Part shown: piece after piece, positions 1-11,507 of the stretch
Layout of the letters: each line of letters begins with the position of its first letter
How positions within the stretch are numbered: the stretch's first letter is position 1
Assembly (NCBI RefSeq): GCF_021462285.1
Contig: NZ_CP082787.1
Location: forward strand, 4,712,001-4,776,000
Origin: Serratia entomophila
Lineage (GTDB): Bacteria > Pseudomonadota > Gammaproteobacteria > Enterobacterales > Enterobacteriaceae
Length of the DNA: 64,000 nt
Direction of reading: 5' to 3'
Program-made: the position numbers and the translations under genes
Notes under the pieces: model-generated
The model's database searches: none
The model's input: only the letters and a program-made list of their open reading frames with translations
Told to the model about the DNA's origin: nothing

Positions 1-827
<827 letters not shown>

Positions 828-831
<4 letters not shown>

Positions 832-1808
832 ACGGTCGGCCTCCCCGCATCATCCAGCGGCGTGTGACATTTAACCTGACGGCCGGGAATGCTGCGCAGT
901 TCCGGCTCTTCATTGCGGCAGCGCTCATTGGCGTAAGGGCAACGCGGGTTGAGCAGGCAGCCGTTCGGGCGATCGTACTTGCCCGGCACCACGCCCGGCA
1001 GCGAAGCCAGCCGCGCTTTGTCGGCGGCGAACTCCGGCAGCGCGCGCAGCAGCGCCTGGGTATAGGGGTGGCGCGGCGCGCGGAAAATCTCCGCCGCCTT
1101 GCCGGACTCCACCACCTGGCCGGCGTACATCACGATGATGTGGTGCGCCGCTTCGGCCACCAGCGCCAAATCGTGGGTGATCAGCAACAGCGCCATGTTT
1201 TCGCGCTGCTGCAGGTCCAGCAGCAGTTCGATGATCTGCGCCTGGATGGTCACGTCGAGCGCCGTGGTCGGCTCATCGGCGATCAGCAGCTTGGGCCGGC
1301 AGGCGATCGCCATGGCGATCATCACGCGCTGGCTCATGCCGCCGGAAAGCTGATGCGGGTAGACGTCCAGCCGCGAGGCCGGATCGGGGATGCCCACCTG
1401 GTTCAGCAGGTCGATGGCCCGCTGACGCCGGGTGCGGCGGTTGCCGCCCTGGTGCACCTTCAGCGCTTCCATAATCTGGAAGCCGACGGTGTAGCAGGGG
1501 TTCAGGCTGGTCATCGGGTCCTGGAAAATCATCGCCACTTCGGACCCCACCAACTGGCGGCGCTCCTTTTCGGAAATTTTGCGCAGGTCCCGGCCGTTGA
1601 ATTCCAGCTTGTCGGCCATCACCTTGCCGGGGAAATCGATCAACCCCATGATCGCCAGCGAGCTGACGGATTTGCCGGAGCCGGACTCGCCGACGATACC
1701 CACTACCTGCCCTTGCTCCACGCTGTAACTGATGCGGTCTACCGCGCGGAACGGGGCGCCTTCGTCACCGAAGTGCACCGAAAGCTTGTCTACATTCAAT
1801 AACGCCAT
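828..1808 (-). CDS. dppD: DppD, dipeptide ABC transporter ATPase
   Basis: This 326-residue ABC ATPase partners with DppF to energise the DppBC permease. Visible motifs are Walker [15 protein letters not shown] (about residues 38-51), Q-loop [12 protein letters not shown], signature [16 protein letters not shown] and Walker [13 protein letters not shown]. The C-terminal CPYANERC segment is the cysteine-containing tail found in the oligopeptide/dipeptide ATPase subfamily, where it can bind a 4Fe-4S cluster in some members. It lies 15 bp after dppC and overlaps dppF by four bases. Confidence 0.95.
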
Positions 1809-1823
1809 CTCTCTCGTCCTCTG

Positions 1824-2726
1824 TTACTGCTTGAGTTTGGGGTCGAGAGCGTCACGCAAACCGTCCCCCATCAGGTTAAATGCCAGCACCGTCAGCAGGA
1901 TCGCCACGCCGGGGAAGGTCACCACCCACCAGGCGCTTTGCGCGAACTGCAACACGTCGGAGAGCATGGTGCCCCACTCCGGCGTCGGCGGCTGCGCGCC
2001 CATGCCGAGAAAGCCGAGAGCGGCCATATCCAGAATGGCGTTGGAGAAACCGAGAGAAGCCTGGACTATCAAAGGCGCCAGGCAGTTTGGCAGAATATTG
2101 ATGAACATCTGGCGCAGCGCGCCGGCGCCCGCCACGCGCGAGGCGGTGACGTAGTCGCGGTTCACCTCCACCAGCACTGCGGCGCGCGTCAGGCGCACAT
2201 AGTGCGGCAAGGCGACGAAGGTCAGCGCCAGCGAGGCGTTGACGATCGATGGCCCGAATATCGCCACCAATACCAGCGCCAACAGCAGGCTCGGCAACGC
2301 CAGCATGATGTCGACGATACGCATGATGATGGCGTCTACGACGCCGCCGAAGTAGCCGGCCAGCAGGCCCAGCACCACGCCCATGATCAGCGACAGCACC
2401 ACCACCAGGCAGCCGACCAGCAGCGAAAGCCGCGCGCCGTACATCAGGCGCGACAGCACGTCGCGGCCCACGTCATCGGTGCCGAGGATATATTGCCAGC
2501 TGCCGCCCTCTTGCCACACCGGCGGCTTGAGCAGCGCGTCGCGGAACTGGTCCGCCGGCGCGTGCGGCGCCAACACCCCGGCGCCGATGGCGATGACGAA
2601 CATCAGAATGATATACACCAGGCCGATCACGGCCCCTTTATTGCGCCTGAAATAGTGCCAAAACTCCTGGAGCGGGGTCATCGGCTTCGGCGCACCTTTA
2701 ACTGCAGACTCAGTGACTTGAGACAT
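1824..2726 (-). CDS. dppC: DppC, dipeptide permease inner-membrane protein
   Basis: This 300-residue integral membrane permease pairs with DppB to form the dipeptide channel. It begins with a hydrophilic N-terminus containing a PLQEFWHYFRRNKGAVIG segment typical of the OppC/DppC N-domain. Several membrane segments follow, with the EAA loop near GAGALRQMFINILPN, which docks the ATPases. It sits 11 bp after dppB and 15 bp before dppD, so it is clearly co-transcribed. Confidence 0.95.
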   Translation of the reverse strand: MSQVTESAVKGAPKPMTPLQEFWHYFRRNKGAVIGLVYIILMFVIAIGAGVLAPHAPADQFRDALLKPPVWQEGGSWQYILGTDDVGRDVLSRLMYGARLSLLVGCLVVVLSLIMGVVLGLLAGYFGGVVDAIIMRIVDIMLALPSLLLALVLVAIFGPSIVNASLALTFVALPHYVRLTRAAVLVEVNRDYVTASRVAGAGALRQMFINILPNCLAPLIVQASLGFSNAILDMAALGFLGMGAQPPTPEWGTMLSDVLQFAQSAWWVVTFPGVAILLTVLAFNLMGDGLRDALDPKLKQ

Positions 2727-2737
2727 GAGAGCGCCCC

Positions 2738-3757
2738 TTATTTCTTGTGGCGAATACGCGGGTTGACCACGCCGTAGAGCACGTCTACCAGCAGGTTAAC
2801 CAGAATGATCATACAGGCGACCAGCAACACCCCGCCCTGCACCACCGGGTAATCACGGCGTTGCAGCGCATCCATCAGCCAGCGCCCCAGGCCCGGCCAG
2901 GAGAAAATGGTTTCGGTCAGGATGGCGCCGGCCAGCATGGTGCCGACCTGCAGGCCGATCACCGTCACCACCGGCAACAGCGCGTTGCGCAGCGCATGCA
3001 CCACGATCACCCGCATGCGGCTCACGCCCTTGGCGCGCGCGGTGCGGATGTAATCTTCGCCCAGCACCTCCAGCATCGAGGAACGGGTCATGCGCACGAT
3101 CACCGCCAGCGGAATGGTGCCCAGCACGATGGCCGGCAGGATCATGTGCATCACCGCGTCGGCGAAATCGCCCGGCTCGCCCCAGATCAGGGTGTCGATC
3201 AGCATAAAGCCGGTCAGCGGCAGGGTATCGTCCAGGAACACCGTATCGCTGACCCGCCCCGACACCGGCGTCAGGTTAAGCTGCACCGACACCAGCATGA
3301 TCAGCATCATGCCCCACCAGAAAATCGGCATCGAATAGCCGGTCAGCGAAATGCCCACCGCGGTGTGATCGAATATCGAGCCGCGTTTGACCGCCGCCAG
3401 CACCCCGACGGGTATGCCGACCAGCACCGCGAAGATCATGGCGCAAAAACCCAGTTCCAGCGTCGCCTTGAAGCGCGGCACAAACTCGGCCCACACGGAA
3501 ATGCGGCTCTTGAGGGAGGTACCCAAATCGCCGTGCAGCACGTTGGATACGTAAGTGAAGTATTGTTGATAGAGCGGTTTATCCAGCCCCATCTCCGCCA
3601 TCAACTGCGCGTGGCGTTCTGCGGAGATCCCGCGTTCCCCGGCCATGATGGTCACCGGGTCGCCGGGGATCATATGGACGAATGCAAAAGTCAGCAACGT
3701 TATGCCGATAAACGTTGGGATAACTAACCCCAAACGTCGGAGTATGAACTGCAACAT
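2738..3757 (-). CDS. dppB: DppB, dipeptide permease inner-membrane protein
   Basis: This 339-residue membrane permease is the partner of DppC. I start it at MLQFILRRLGLVIPTF (3757) rather than the in-frame upstream ATG at 3793, because that gives the E. coli DppB length and N-terminus; a purine-rich AGAGAG element lies upstream. The EAA loop is seen around RTARAKGVSRMRVIVVHALRN. The 168-bp gap to dppA holds a strong hairpin, so dppB-F is probably expressed below dppA (inference from operon architecture). Confidence 0.95.
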   Translation of the reverse strand: MLQFILRRLGLVIPTFIGITLLTFAFVHMIPGDPVTIMAGERGISAERHAQLMAEMGLDKPLYQQYFTYVSNVLHGDLGTSLKSRISVWAEFVPRFKATLELGFCAMIFAVLVGIPVGVLAAVKRGSIFDHTAVGISLTGYSMPIFWWGMMLIMLVSVQLNLTPVSGRVSDTVFLDDTLPLTGFMLIDTLIWGEPGDFADAVMHMILPAIVLGTIPLAVIVRMTRSSMLEVLGEDYIRTARAKGVSRMRVIVVHALRNALLPVVTVIGLQVGTMLAGAILTETIFSWPGLGRWLMDALQRRDYPVVQGGVLLVACMIILVNLLVDVLYGVVNPRIRHKK

Positions 3758-3860
3758 ATCCCGAACTCTCTGTATCAATGCCCGGCAGCTCATCGTCCGC
3801 CAGGCTTATTAAAGCTCACACACTTTGAACCTTCTGCCGCCATACGCCGGAGACTGGTCA

Positions 3861-3888
3861 GCAGGAGCGCAACATGTTGCGCCCCTGC
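3861..3888. repeat. Inverted repeat between dppA and dppB
   Basis: Two 13-base arms around a 2-base centre pair except for one A-C mismatch (GCAGGAGCGCAAC / GTTGCGCCCCTGC). It starts 38 nt after the dppA stop and has no U-run on either strand. It is therefore more likely an mRNA-stabilising or processing hairpin of REP type than a terminator. It could raise DppA level over the membrane and ATPase subunits. Confidence 0.6.
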
Positions 3889-3925
3889 GAGTCCATTCGT
3901 GCATCCCCGGCCAGGCCGGCCAGAA

Positions 3926-5533
3926 TTAATCTAAAGAGACGTTCTCAAAGTGATGCTTACCAAGCGGATCCACAACGTAGCCCTTCACTTCCTTACGAAC
4001 AGGTTCGTAAACGGTGGAGTGAGCGACAATCAGCGCCGGAGCCTGATCGTGCATCACCACCTGAGCCTGTTTGTACAGTTCGATGCGTTTGTCGTGGTTG
4101 GATTCGGCGCGCGCCGGTTGAATCAGGTCTTCAAACGGCTTGTAGCACCAGCGGGAGTAGTTCGAGCCGTCTTTCGCCGCGGCGCAGCTGAACAGCGTGG
4201 CGAAGAAGTTATCCGGATCCCCGTTGTCGCCGGTCCAGCCCATCATCACCGTCTGATGTTCGCCCGCCTTGGCGCGCTTGAGGTATTCACCCCACTCGTA
4301 GGTCACGATTTTGGCTTTCACGCCAATCTTGGCCCAGTCGGACTGAATCATCTCGGCCATGCGGCGCGCGTTCGGGTTGTACGGGCGTTGTACCGGCATC
4401 GCCCACAGATCGATAGTGAAGCCGTCGGCCATGCCCGCTTCTTTCAGCAGCGCTTTGGCCTTGGCCGGATCGTAGGCGTAATCCTGCACCGCGTCGTTAT
4501 AGCCCCACATGGTCGGCGGGATCAGGTTCTTGGCCGCCTGGCCCGCACCCTGATACACCGCGTCGATGATCGCCTGTTTGTTGACCGCCATGGTCAACGC
4601 CTGACGCACCTTCAGGTTATCCAGCGGTTTTTTCTCGGTGTTGAACGACAGGTAACCCACGTTCAGCCCCGGCTGCTCCATCAGGTTGATGGTTTTGTCC
4701 TGCTTCATGCGGGCGATATCGGCCGGGTTCGGGAACGGCATCACCTGGCATTCGTTTTTCTGCAGCTTGGCGTAACGCACCGAGGCGTCCGGCGTGATGG
4801 AGAACACCAGGCGATCGATCTTCGGCTTGGTGCCCCAGAAACCGTCAAACGCCTTGTAGAGGATCTTGGAATCTTTCTGGTATTGCAGCAGTTGGAACGG
4901 ACCGGTGCCGATTGGGTTCAGGTCCACTTTCTCCGGGGTGCCGGCCTTCATCATCACGTCGGCGTATTCGGCGGACAGGATGGAAGCGAAGTCCATGCCC
5001 AGGTCAGCCAGGAACGGCGCTTCCGGGCGGTTCAGCACGAAGCGCACGGTGTTGTCGTCCACCTTCTCGACTTTGGCGATCAGCTTCGGCATGTCCATGC
5101 CTTCAAAGTACTCGTAGCTGCCGCCGGAGACTTTGTGGTAGGCATTGTTCGGATCCAGCTGGCGTTCGAACGAGAACACCACGTCGTCGGCGTTGAAATC
5201 ACGGGTCGGTTTGAAATCTTTGCTGCCCTGCCACTTCACGCCCTTGCGCAGGTGGAAGGTGTAGGTTTTGCCGTCTTCGCTGACGTCCCACTTTTCAGCC
5301 AGGCCCGGCTGCAGTTCGGTGGTGCCGATTTTGAACTCGACCAGACGGTTGTAGATCGGCACCGAGCTGGCGTCATAGGTGGTGCCCGAGGTGAACAGCT
5401 GCGGGTTGAACCCTTCCGGGGACCCTTCAGAACAGTAGACCAAGGTCTTGGCCTGCACGCTGGCCGCCACGGTCAACGCTACCAGCCCAATACCGAATTT
5501 CAGAATCCCTGATTTACCCAAGGAACTTGTCAT
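3926..5533 (-). CDS. dppA: DppA, periplasmic dipeptide-binding protein
   Basis: This 535-residue periplasmic solute-binding protein delivers dipeptides, and heme in E. coli, to DppBCDF; it also serves dipeptide chemotaxis in that species. The start is MTSSLGKSGILKF at 5533. It has a GGAG Shine-Dalgarno and the same length as E. coli DppA, so the longer in-frame extension to 5665 is rejected. A signal peptide ends near SVQA, and the mature protein begins KTLVYCSEGSPEGFNP, the family 5 SBP signature region. It is the first gene of the operon. Confidence 0.96.
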   Translation of the reverse strand: MTSSLGKSGILKFGIGLVALTVAASVQAKTLVYCSEGSPEGFNPQLFTSGTTYDASSVPIYNRLVEFKIGTTELQPGLAEKWDVSEDGKTYTFHLRKGVKWQGSKDFKPTRDFNADDVVFSFERQLDPNNAYHKVSGGSYEYFEGMDMPKLIAKVEKVDDNTVRFVLNRPEAPFLADLGMDFASILSAEYADVMMKAGTPEKVDLNPIGTGPFQLLQYQKDSKILYKAFDGFWGTKPKIDRLVFSITPDASVRYAKLQKNECQVMPFPNPADIARMKQDKTINLMEQPGLNVGYLSFNTEKKPLDNLKVRQALTMAVNKQAIIDAVYQGAGQAAKNLIPPTMWGYNDAVQDYAYDPAKAKALLKEAGMADGFTIDLWAMPVQRPYNPNARRMAEMIQSDWAKIGVKAKIVTYEWGEYLKRAKAGEHQTVMMGWTGDNGDPDNFFATLFSCAAAKDGSNYSRWCYKPFEDLIQPARAESNHDKRIELYKQAQVVMHDQAPALIVAHSTVYEPVRKEVKGYVVDPLGKHHFENVSLD

Positions 5534-5539
5534 CGTTAG

Positions 5540-5572
5540 TGCTCCATTGTGTGATGTGATGTGTGTATACCC
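5540..5572 (-). promoter_or_regulatory. C/A-rich translation-initiation leader of dppA (candidate GcvB sRNA target)
   Basis: On the coding strand the leader just before the GGAG ribosome site reads as a run of CACA/CATCACA repeats (ACACACATCACATCACACA). The GcvB small RNA is known to repress dppA and oppA through C/A-rich leaders in enterics. The composition and position match, but the pairing was not computed and gcvB is not in this window. Confidence 0.45.
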
Positions 5573-6115
5573 TGCGCCTTGAAAGCCATGGGTAGTGACT
5601 GCCAGAACCCTATATTTTTTATTGCGCGGCCTGTGCAGTCGGGCGCCCGAAGGCAGAAGGGGCAATGGCGCGAGAACGCCGGATGGAACGCATCGCAGCG
5701 GGGACGTCTGAGCGCGTGGAATTCACTCAAACTGCTCTCGCTCTTGCCCCTGAGGCTATCAAATTGCCAACTGTTTGGGGTGTCGTCAATATAACCAGTG
5801 GGGATTTACGCAGACTGTGAGAAACAGCAAACAAACATAAAAAAAACGTTTTCTTAACAGTTACAGCATTAAAATTTATGCTAAGCGGTCATTTTCAGCT
5901 CAATGGTCTGACCAACAGAAATTTACTGGTTTTTAACTCCGCTAAAAAACTAAAAAAGTTTGTTGCTGAATGATGAATATCTGAACGGTTATTTTTGTGA
6001 TCGCCGTAAAAGACAGGAGGAAATGCTGACTCATTACCCAAAAGAGTGAGCCTTTTGGGCTAATTTCGATCGTCGCCTCAACACAATCTGTGCGGCGTGA
6101 AAGAACTTTCGGCGG
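5573..6115 (-). promoter_or_regulatory. dppA upstream region with possible promoter
   Basis: This is a gene-free stretch between dppA and the chiA terminator. A TTGACG box (5784-5789) lies 17 bp from a weak CAATTT (5761-5766) on the minus strand, a possible dppA promoter giving a leader of about 220 nt. The part from 5820 to 6060 is AT-rich with A-runs. No convincing small gene is seen on either strand. Confidence 0.3.
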
Positions 6116-6149
6116 AGAAAAAGCCGGGGGCGAAAGGATATCCCCCGGC
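6115..6149 (-). terminator. Rho-independent terminator of chiA
   Basis: The stem GCCGGGGG/CCCCCGGC (6123-6130 with 6142-6149) has an 11-base loop. On the minus strand it is followed by TTTTTCTCC. It lies 17 bp past the chiA stop. Confidence 0.85.
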
Positions 6150-6165
6150 AAGGTGCTGCAACCGA

Positions 6166-7896
<1,731 letters not shown>

Positions 7897-8020
7897 TTAA
7901 TCATCGCCGCTCACTACCGGATAAAATAATCCCGCAATAATCCGGCAAGATTAAAGTGAATAAATGACCGTTCGTTTTTCCACGCCACGGAAATTAATCA
8001 TTCCCGTTTCGTGTACTCAG

Positions 8021-8048
8021 ACTATAGATAAAAGCTCGGTTAAAACAA
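8021..8048 (-). promoter_or_regulatory. Candidate chiA promoter
   Basis: On the minus strand, TTGTTT (8043-8048) and TATAGT (8021-8026) are 16 bp apart. They lie about 165 bp upstream of the chiA ATG. The rest of 7858-8204 is AT-rich and shows no gene. The assignment is by eye only. Confidence 0.35.
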
Positions 8049-8204
8049 GAGCACCATCAACCGGGTTTTATTGTTCAACAATGAATTTATTTAAATATAA
8101 AAATAAGAAGACAGGATAAATAAGGAAAGTGAATTCATTAATGAGGAAGGATAAATATATTTCAACAAGGGGGCGATTTCCAGGAGGAATGAGGCAAACG
8201 CAAT

Positions 8205-8270
8205 CTGCAGGCGAAAAAAAACCGACTTTCGTCGATTTCTTTGAATGTGGTCGGCGAGACTCAAACCTCC
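8205..8270 (-). repeat. Duplicated 3' end of tRNA-Pro plus trailer
   Basis: This segment repeats, at a 90-bp offset, the tRNA-Pro 3' end and its trailer at 8295-8368. Shared blocks are CTGCAGGCGAAAAAAAACC and AATGTGGTCGGCGAGA, followed by a degenerate T-arm (CTCAAACCTCC in place of TTCGAACCTCC). The trailer hairpin in this copy is CGACTTTCGTCG. It cannot make a full tRNA; it is either a tandem-duplication remnant or an att-like scar. A second small hairpin, ACCTCC-TTC-GGAGGT, lies at 8265-8279. Confidence 0.7.
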
Positions 8271-8301
8271 TTCGGAGGTGCTCATCCTCATAAACTGCAG
8301 G

Positions 8302-8336
8302 CGAAAAAAAACCTGCTTTAAAAAGCAGGTTTTTCG
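8302..8336 (-). terminator. Terminator of the tRNA-Pro gene
   Basis: The stem AACCTGCTTT/AAAGCAGGTT (about 8310-8332) has a 3' U8 tract on the minus strand, beginning a few bases after the CCA end of the tRNA. Confidence 0.85.
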
Positions 8337-8340
8337 AATG

Positions 8341-8417
8341 TGGTCGGCGAGAGAGGATTCGAACCTCCGACCCACTGGTCCCAAACCAGTTGCGCTACCA
8401 AGCTGCGCTACTCGCCG
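8341..8417 (-). tRNA. proM: tRNA-Pro (anticodon TGG)
   Basis: The minus strand reads CGGCGAGTAGCGCAGC at the 5' end, an anticodon arm CTGGT-TTGGGAC-CAG with anticodon TGG, the T-arm GGTTCGAATCC, and an acceptor 3' strand ending CTCGCCG with encoded CCA. Total length is 77 nt. It is essentially the E. coli proM sequence as I recall it. Confidence 0.97.
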
Positions 8418-8504
8418 ATGCGGGGCGCATCTTACTGCTGGCGGTTATAGGCGTCAATCACTTTTTCGCCCCGGCGTTTCAAGTGCTGATAAAAGCGCCA
8501 TAAT

Positions 8505-8529
8505 GCGCTGCGCCGGGGTTGCGCAGCGC
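8505..8529. repeat. Perfect 9-bp hairpin downstream of uhpC
   Basis: GCGCTGCGC (8505-8513) and GCGCAGCGC (8521-8529) are separated by 7 bases, starting 8 bp after the uhpC stop. There is no U-run on the uhpC strand, so it may be a mRNA 3'-end stabiliser or an imperfect terminator. Confidence 0.55.
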
Positions 8530-8536
8530 AGTTTAC

Positions 8537-9868
8537 TCAGGCTTTGGCGGTTTTCAACGCCGGCGACTGGGCGCGCAGGAACGGCAGCAGGAACAGCGCC
8601 GACAGGCAGGCGGCGATGGAAATCACCACGAAGAAGCCGTTCCAGTGCCACACCTCCATCACCCGGGCGATCGGGTAGCCGGACAGCGCCGCCCCCAGGT
8701 AAGCGAACAGGCCGACGAAGCCGGTGGCCGCCCCGGCCGCATCTTTATGCGAACATTCCGCCGCCGCCATGCCGATCAGCATCTGCGGGCCGAAGATAAA
8801 GAAGCCGATGGCGAAGAAGCAGGCGGCCTGCAGCAGGTAGCTGAAGCCCGGCATGATCCACAGCGCCGCAACCGACAGGAAGATGCCGATGGCGAAGATC
8901 AGGTTCATCGGGCCGCGGTTGCCGCGGAACAGCTTGTCGGAGCCCCAGCCGGCCACCAGAGAACCGATAAAGCCGCCCACCTCAAACAGCGAGATGGCCG
9001 AGTTGGCGGTCATCAGCGAGTAGCCTTTTTCCTGCGTCAGATACAGGTTGCCCCAGTCGTTGATCGCGGTGCGCACGATATACACCAGCACATAGGATAC
9101 CGCCAGCAGCCAGATGTACTTGTTGGTCAGCACGTAGCGTTTGATGATTTGGCGGTTGGTCAGCCCCTGGCCTTCCGATTCCTGCACCAGCTCCATGGCG
9201 TCGTTGCGCCATTTGCCGACGCTCGGCAGCCCCATGGTGGACGGCTTGTCACGCAGGCGCCAGCACATCAGCAGGCCCAGCGCCACGCCGATGATGCCCG
9301 GGATGATCATGCCGTAGCGCCAGCTGAAATGCAGCGAGATAAAGCCCACCAGCAGCGGGATCAGCGCGCCGCCAAAGTTGTGCGAGGTGTTCCAGACGGC
9401 CCACCAGCCGCCGCGTTCGGAGCGCGAGTACCAGCTGGTGAGGATTTTGGAGCACGGCGGCCAGCCCCAACCCTGGAAGAAGGCGTTGAGGATCCACAGC
9501 GTGCCCAGCATCAGCAGCGACGAACTGAGGCCGAAGAAGATATTCAGCACCCCGGTCATGATCAGGCCCAGCCCCATAAAATAGCGCGGGTTAGAGCGAT
9601 CGCTGATCATGCCGGAGATAAACTTCGAACAGCCGTAGGTGATGTAGAACAGCGTACCGAGAATACCGACGTCGGACATCGTCAGGCCCAGATCGCTCAG
9701 CATCGCCGGCATGATGAAGTTGAAGCTTTTACGCGTGAAGTAAAACGCGGCATAGCCGATGTACATCGTCCACATCAGTTGGATACGCCAGTATTTATAG
9801 CTGGCGTCGATCTGTTTTTGATCGGTAACCTGCGGCGCATCCGGGCGGCTTTTAAGGAAAGACCACAT
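8537..9868 (-). CDS. uhpC: UhpC, membrane glucose-6-phosphate sensor
   Basis: This 443-residue MFS protein belongs to the organophosphate:phosphate antiporter family. In E. coli UhpC senses external glucose-6-phosphate and activates the UhpB kinase rather than acting as the main transporter. It carries about 12 membrane segments and family motifs such as FYFTRKSFN, SDRSNPRYFMG and MLIGMAAAECSHKDAAGAA. The N-terminus MWSFLKSRPDAPQVTD and the C-terminal FLRAQSP match UhpC better than UhpT. An AGG Shine-Dalgarno precedes the ATG. It lies 94 bp after uhpB; no uhpT follows, the next gene being tRNA-Pro. Confidence 0.9.
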   Translation of the reverse strand: MWSFLKSRPDAPQVTDQKQIDASYKYWRIQLMWTMYIGYAAFYFTRKSFNFIMPAMLSDLGLTMSDVGILGTLFYITYGCSKFISGMISDRSNPRYFMGLGLIMTGVLNIFFGLSSSLLMLGTLWILNAFFQGWGWPPCSKILTSWYSRSERGGWWAVWNTSHNFGGALIPLLVGFISLHFSWRYGMIIPGIIGVALGLLMCWRLRDKPSTMGLPSVGKWRNDAMELVQESEGQGLTNRQIIKRYVLTNKYIWLLAVSYVLVYIVRTAINDWGNLYLTQEKGYSLMTANSAISLFEVGGFIGSLVAGWGSDKLFRGNRGPMNLIFAIGIFLSVAALWIMPGFSYLLQAACFFAIGFFIFGPQMLIGMAAAECSHKDAAGAATGFVGLFAYLGAALSGYPIARVMEVWHWNGFFVVISIAACLSALFLLPFLRAQSPALKTAKA

Positions 9869-9962
9869 GTGAAACCTCAGAGAATGAGAAAAGTGCCGCT
9901 ATCATGCTGCGCGCGCGTGCCAATGGCTTACGCCGGATTCCCGGCGCGGCTAGGACATTTTC

Positions 9963-11507
9963 CTAGTTTTGCCCTCCCTCCGGTGAAACTGTGGGTAAGA
10001 TCACACTCAGGCAGGCACCCTGCCCGGAGGTCAAGCGCAGGCTGCCGCCCAGCGCGCTGATACGCTCCTGCATGCCGCGCAGGCCGTAGCCCGGCTCATG
10101 GGTGGCCAAATCGACGCCCACGCCGTTGTCGCGGATGGTCAGGGCAATCTGCGGCGGCCGGCCTTTGCGCTTGTCCAGCCGCGCATCCAGCTCAATCCGG
10201 CTGGCGCCGGCGTGGCGGCAGACGTTGGTCACCCCCTCCTGGCACACCCGGTACAGCGTGATCTTCAGCGTCTCGTCCAGCACCTCGTCCGGCACCCGCC
10301 ACTGCATGCTGCTCACCAACGAAGCGTCCTGCGGCAGCGATTCGCGCAGCATCGCCGCCACCGCCGCCGACAGCGGCAGATTATTCAGCGCGGCCGGCCA
10401 CAGCTGGGTCAGCACGTCGTGCACGCCGTCATAGACCCGCAGCGCCAGCGCGTCGATGGTCTCGGCGCAGCCCACCACCCGCGGCTCCGGCGCCAGGCGC
10501 TTCACGATGCTGGCCTGGGTGCGGATCACGGTAATGGTCTGGCCGACCTCATCGTGCAGCTCGCGCGCTACGCTGCGGCGAGTTTGCTCCTCCGCCGTCA
10601 CCAGCGCGCGCGCCAGTTGGCGGTTCTCCGCCAAGCGCAGCCGCAGCTGCTGGTTGAGTTCGCGCTGCCGCTGAATGCCGGCGCCGAGCAGCAGGCCGGT
10701 CAGGCTCTGGGCCAGCAGCGAAAGCAGCAGATCGCGGTGCGAATCCGGCTGCGGCGGCTCGTTGGCCACCAGCACGACGCCGTTGAGCAGGGTCGCCAGC
10801 AGCGCGCCCTGCCAGCCGTAACGGTAGGACATGAAAACGATTGGGATAGCCAGGCAGAAAGGCGCAAAGCGGCGCAGCTCGGCGACGTTGACCTGCTGCT
10901 GCAGCCAGATGCTGAGCGCAAACAGCAGCAAATAGCTGGCCAGATGGCGCAGGCGCAGCGTCACCGGCTTATGGATCAGGCCCGGCTCCAGCGGCACCCA
11001 AATCTGGCGCGCCAGATAGTGCCACAACAACAGGCAGGTCGGCGCAATGGTGAACCCGCCCGCCAGGCCCAGCAGCAGCACCCGCGCGCCGTCGCCGCTC
11101 ACCAGCTGCCACACCAGCGCCTGCAGCGCCGCCGCCACCGCCACTACCGCCCCCTGCAGCAGCGGCCAGCGCCATTCGCTGTCGCTTTGTTGGTGGCGCA
11201 GCAGCCAGGGCGAAGCCAGCAGGCTGAGCAGCACCGTCAGCGCCAGCACCGCCACGGAGGCCCACAGCGCCGGGCCGTAGCCGAACTGATCGGCCAGCAG
11301 CAGCATCAGCAGCAGGTCGGCCAACAGGATGCCCGGCCAGAAGCGGTGCGGGCTTTGCAGCAAAATGCCCATCCGCAGACCGAACGGGAACAGCAGCAGC
11401 GCCTGCCACGGCGGGTCGATCAGCGCGGTGCCGACACCCCACAGGCAAAAGGCGCTGGTGGCGTAGATGAAAAACAGCGCCAGCTGGGTGATCAGGCGCT
11501 GCATCAC
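9963..11507 (-). CDS. uhpB: UhpB, membrane sensor histidine kinase
   Basis: This 514-residue kinase phosphorylates UhpA when UhpC signals external hexose phosphate. The N-terminal half is a MASE1-like bundle of about eight membrane segments. The C-terminal half has the HisKA_3 H-box [13 protein letters not shown] with the phosphorylated His, and a HATPase domain with NVCRHAGAS (N-box) and [20 protein letters not shown] (G-boxes). Its ATG overlaps the uhpA stop by four bases. A small inverted repeat, CTAGGA-CATTT-TCCTAG (9950-9966), spans its own stop codon. Confidence 0.93.
   Translation of the reverse strand: MMQRLITQLALFFIYATSAFCLWGVGTALIDPPWQALLLFPFGLRMGILLQSPHRFWPGILLADLLLMLLLADQFGYGPALWASVAVLALTVLLSLLASPWLLRHQQSDSEWRWPLLQGAVVAVAAALQALVWQLVSGDGARVLLLGLAGGFTIAPTCLLLWHYLARQIWVPLEPGLIHKPVTLRLRHLASYLLLFALSIWLQQQVNVAELRRFAPFCLAIPIVFMSYRYGWQGALLATLLNGVVLVANEPPQPDSHRDLLLSLLAQSLTGLLLGAGIQRQRELNQQLRLRLAENRQLARALVTAEEQTRRSVARELHDEVGQTITVIRTQASIVKRLAPEPRVVGCAETIDALALRVYDGVHDVLTQLWPAALNNLPLSAAVAAMLRESLPQDASLVSSMQWRVPDEVLDETLKITLYRVCQEGVTNVCRHAGASRIELDARLDKRKGRPPQIALTIRDNGVGVDLATHEPGYGLRGMQERISALGGSLRLTSGQGACLSVILPTVSPEGGQN

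Noticed and set aside
8505..8529. Calling the hairpin after uhpC a standard terminator
   Set aside because: The stem is perfect but has no U-run on the uhpC strand, so it is listed only as an inverted repeat.
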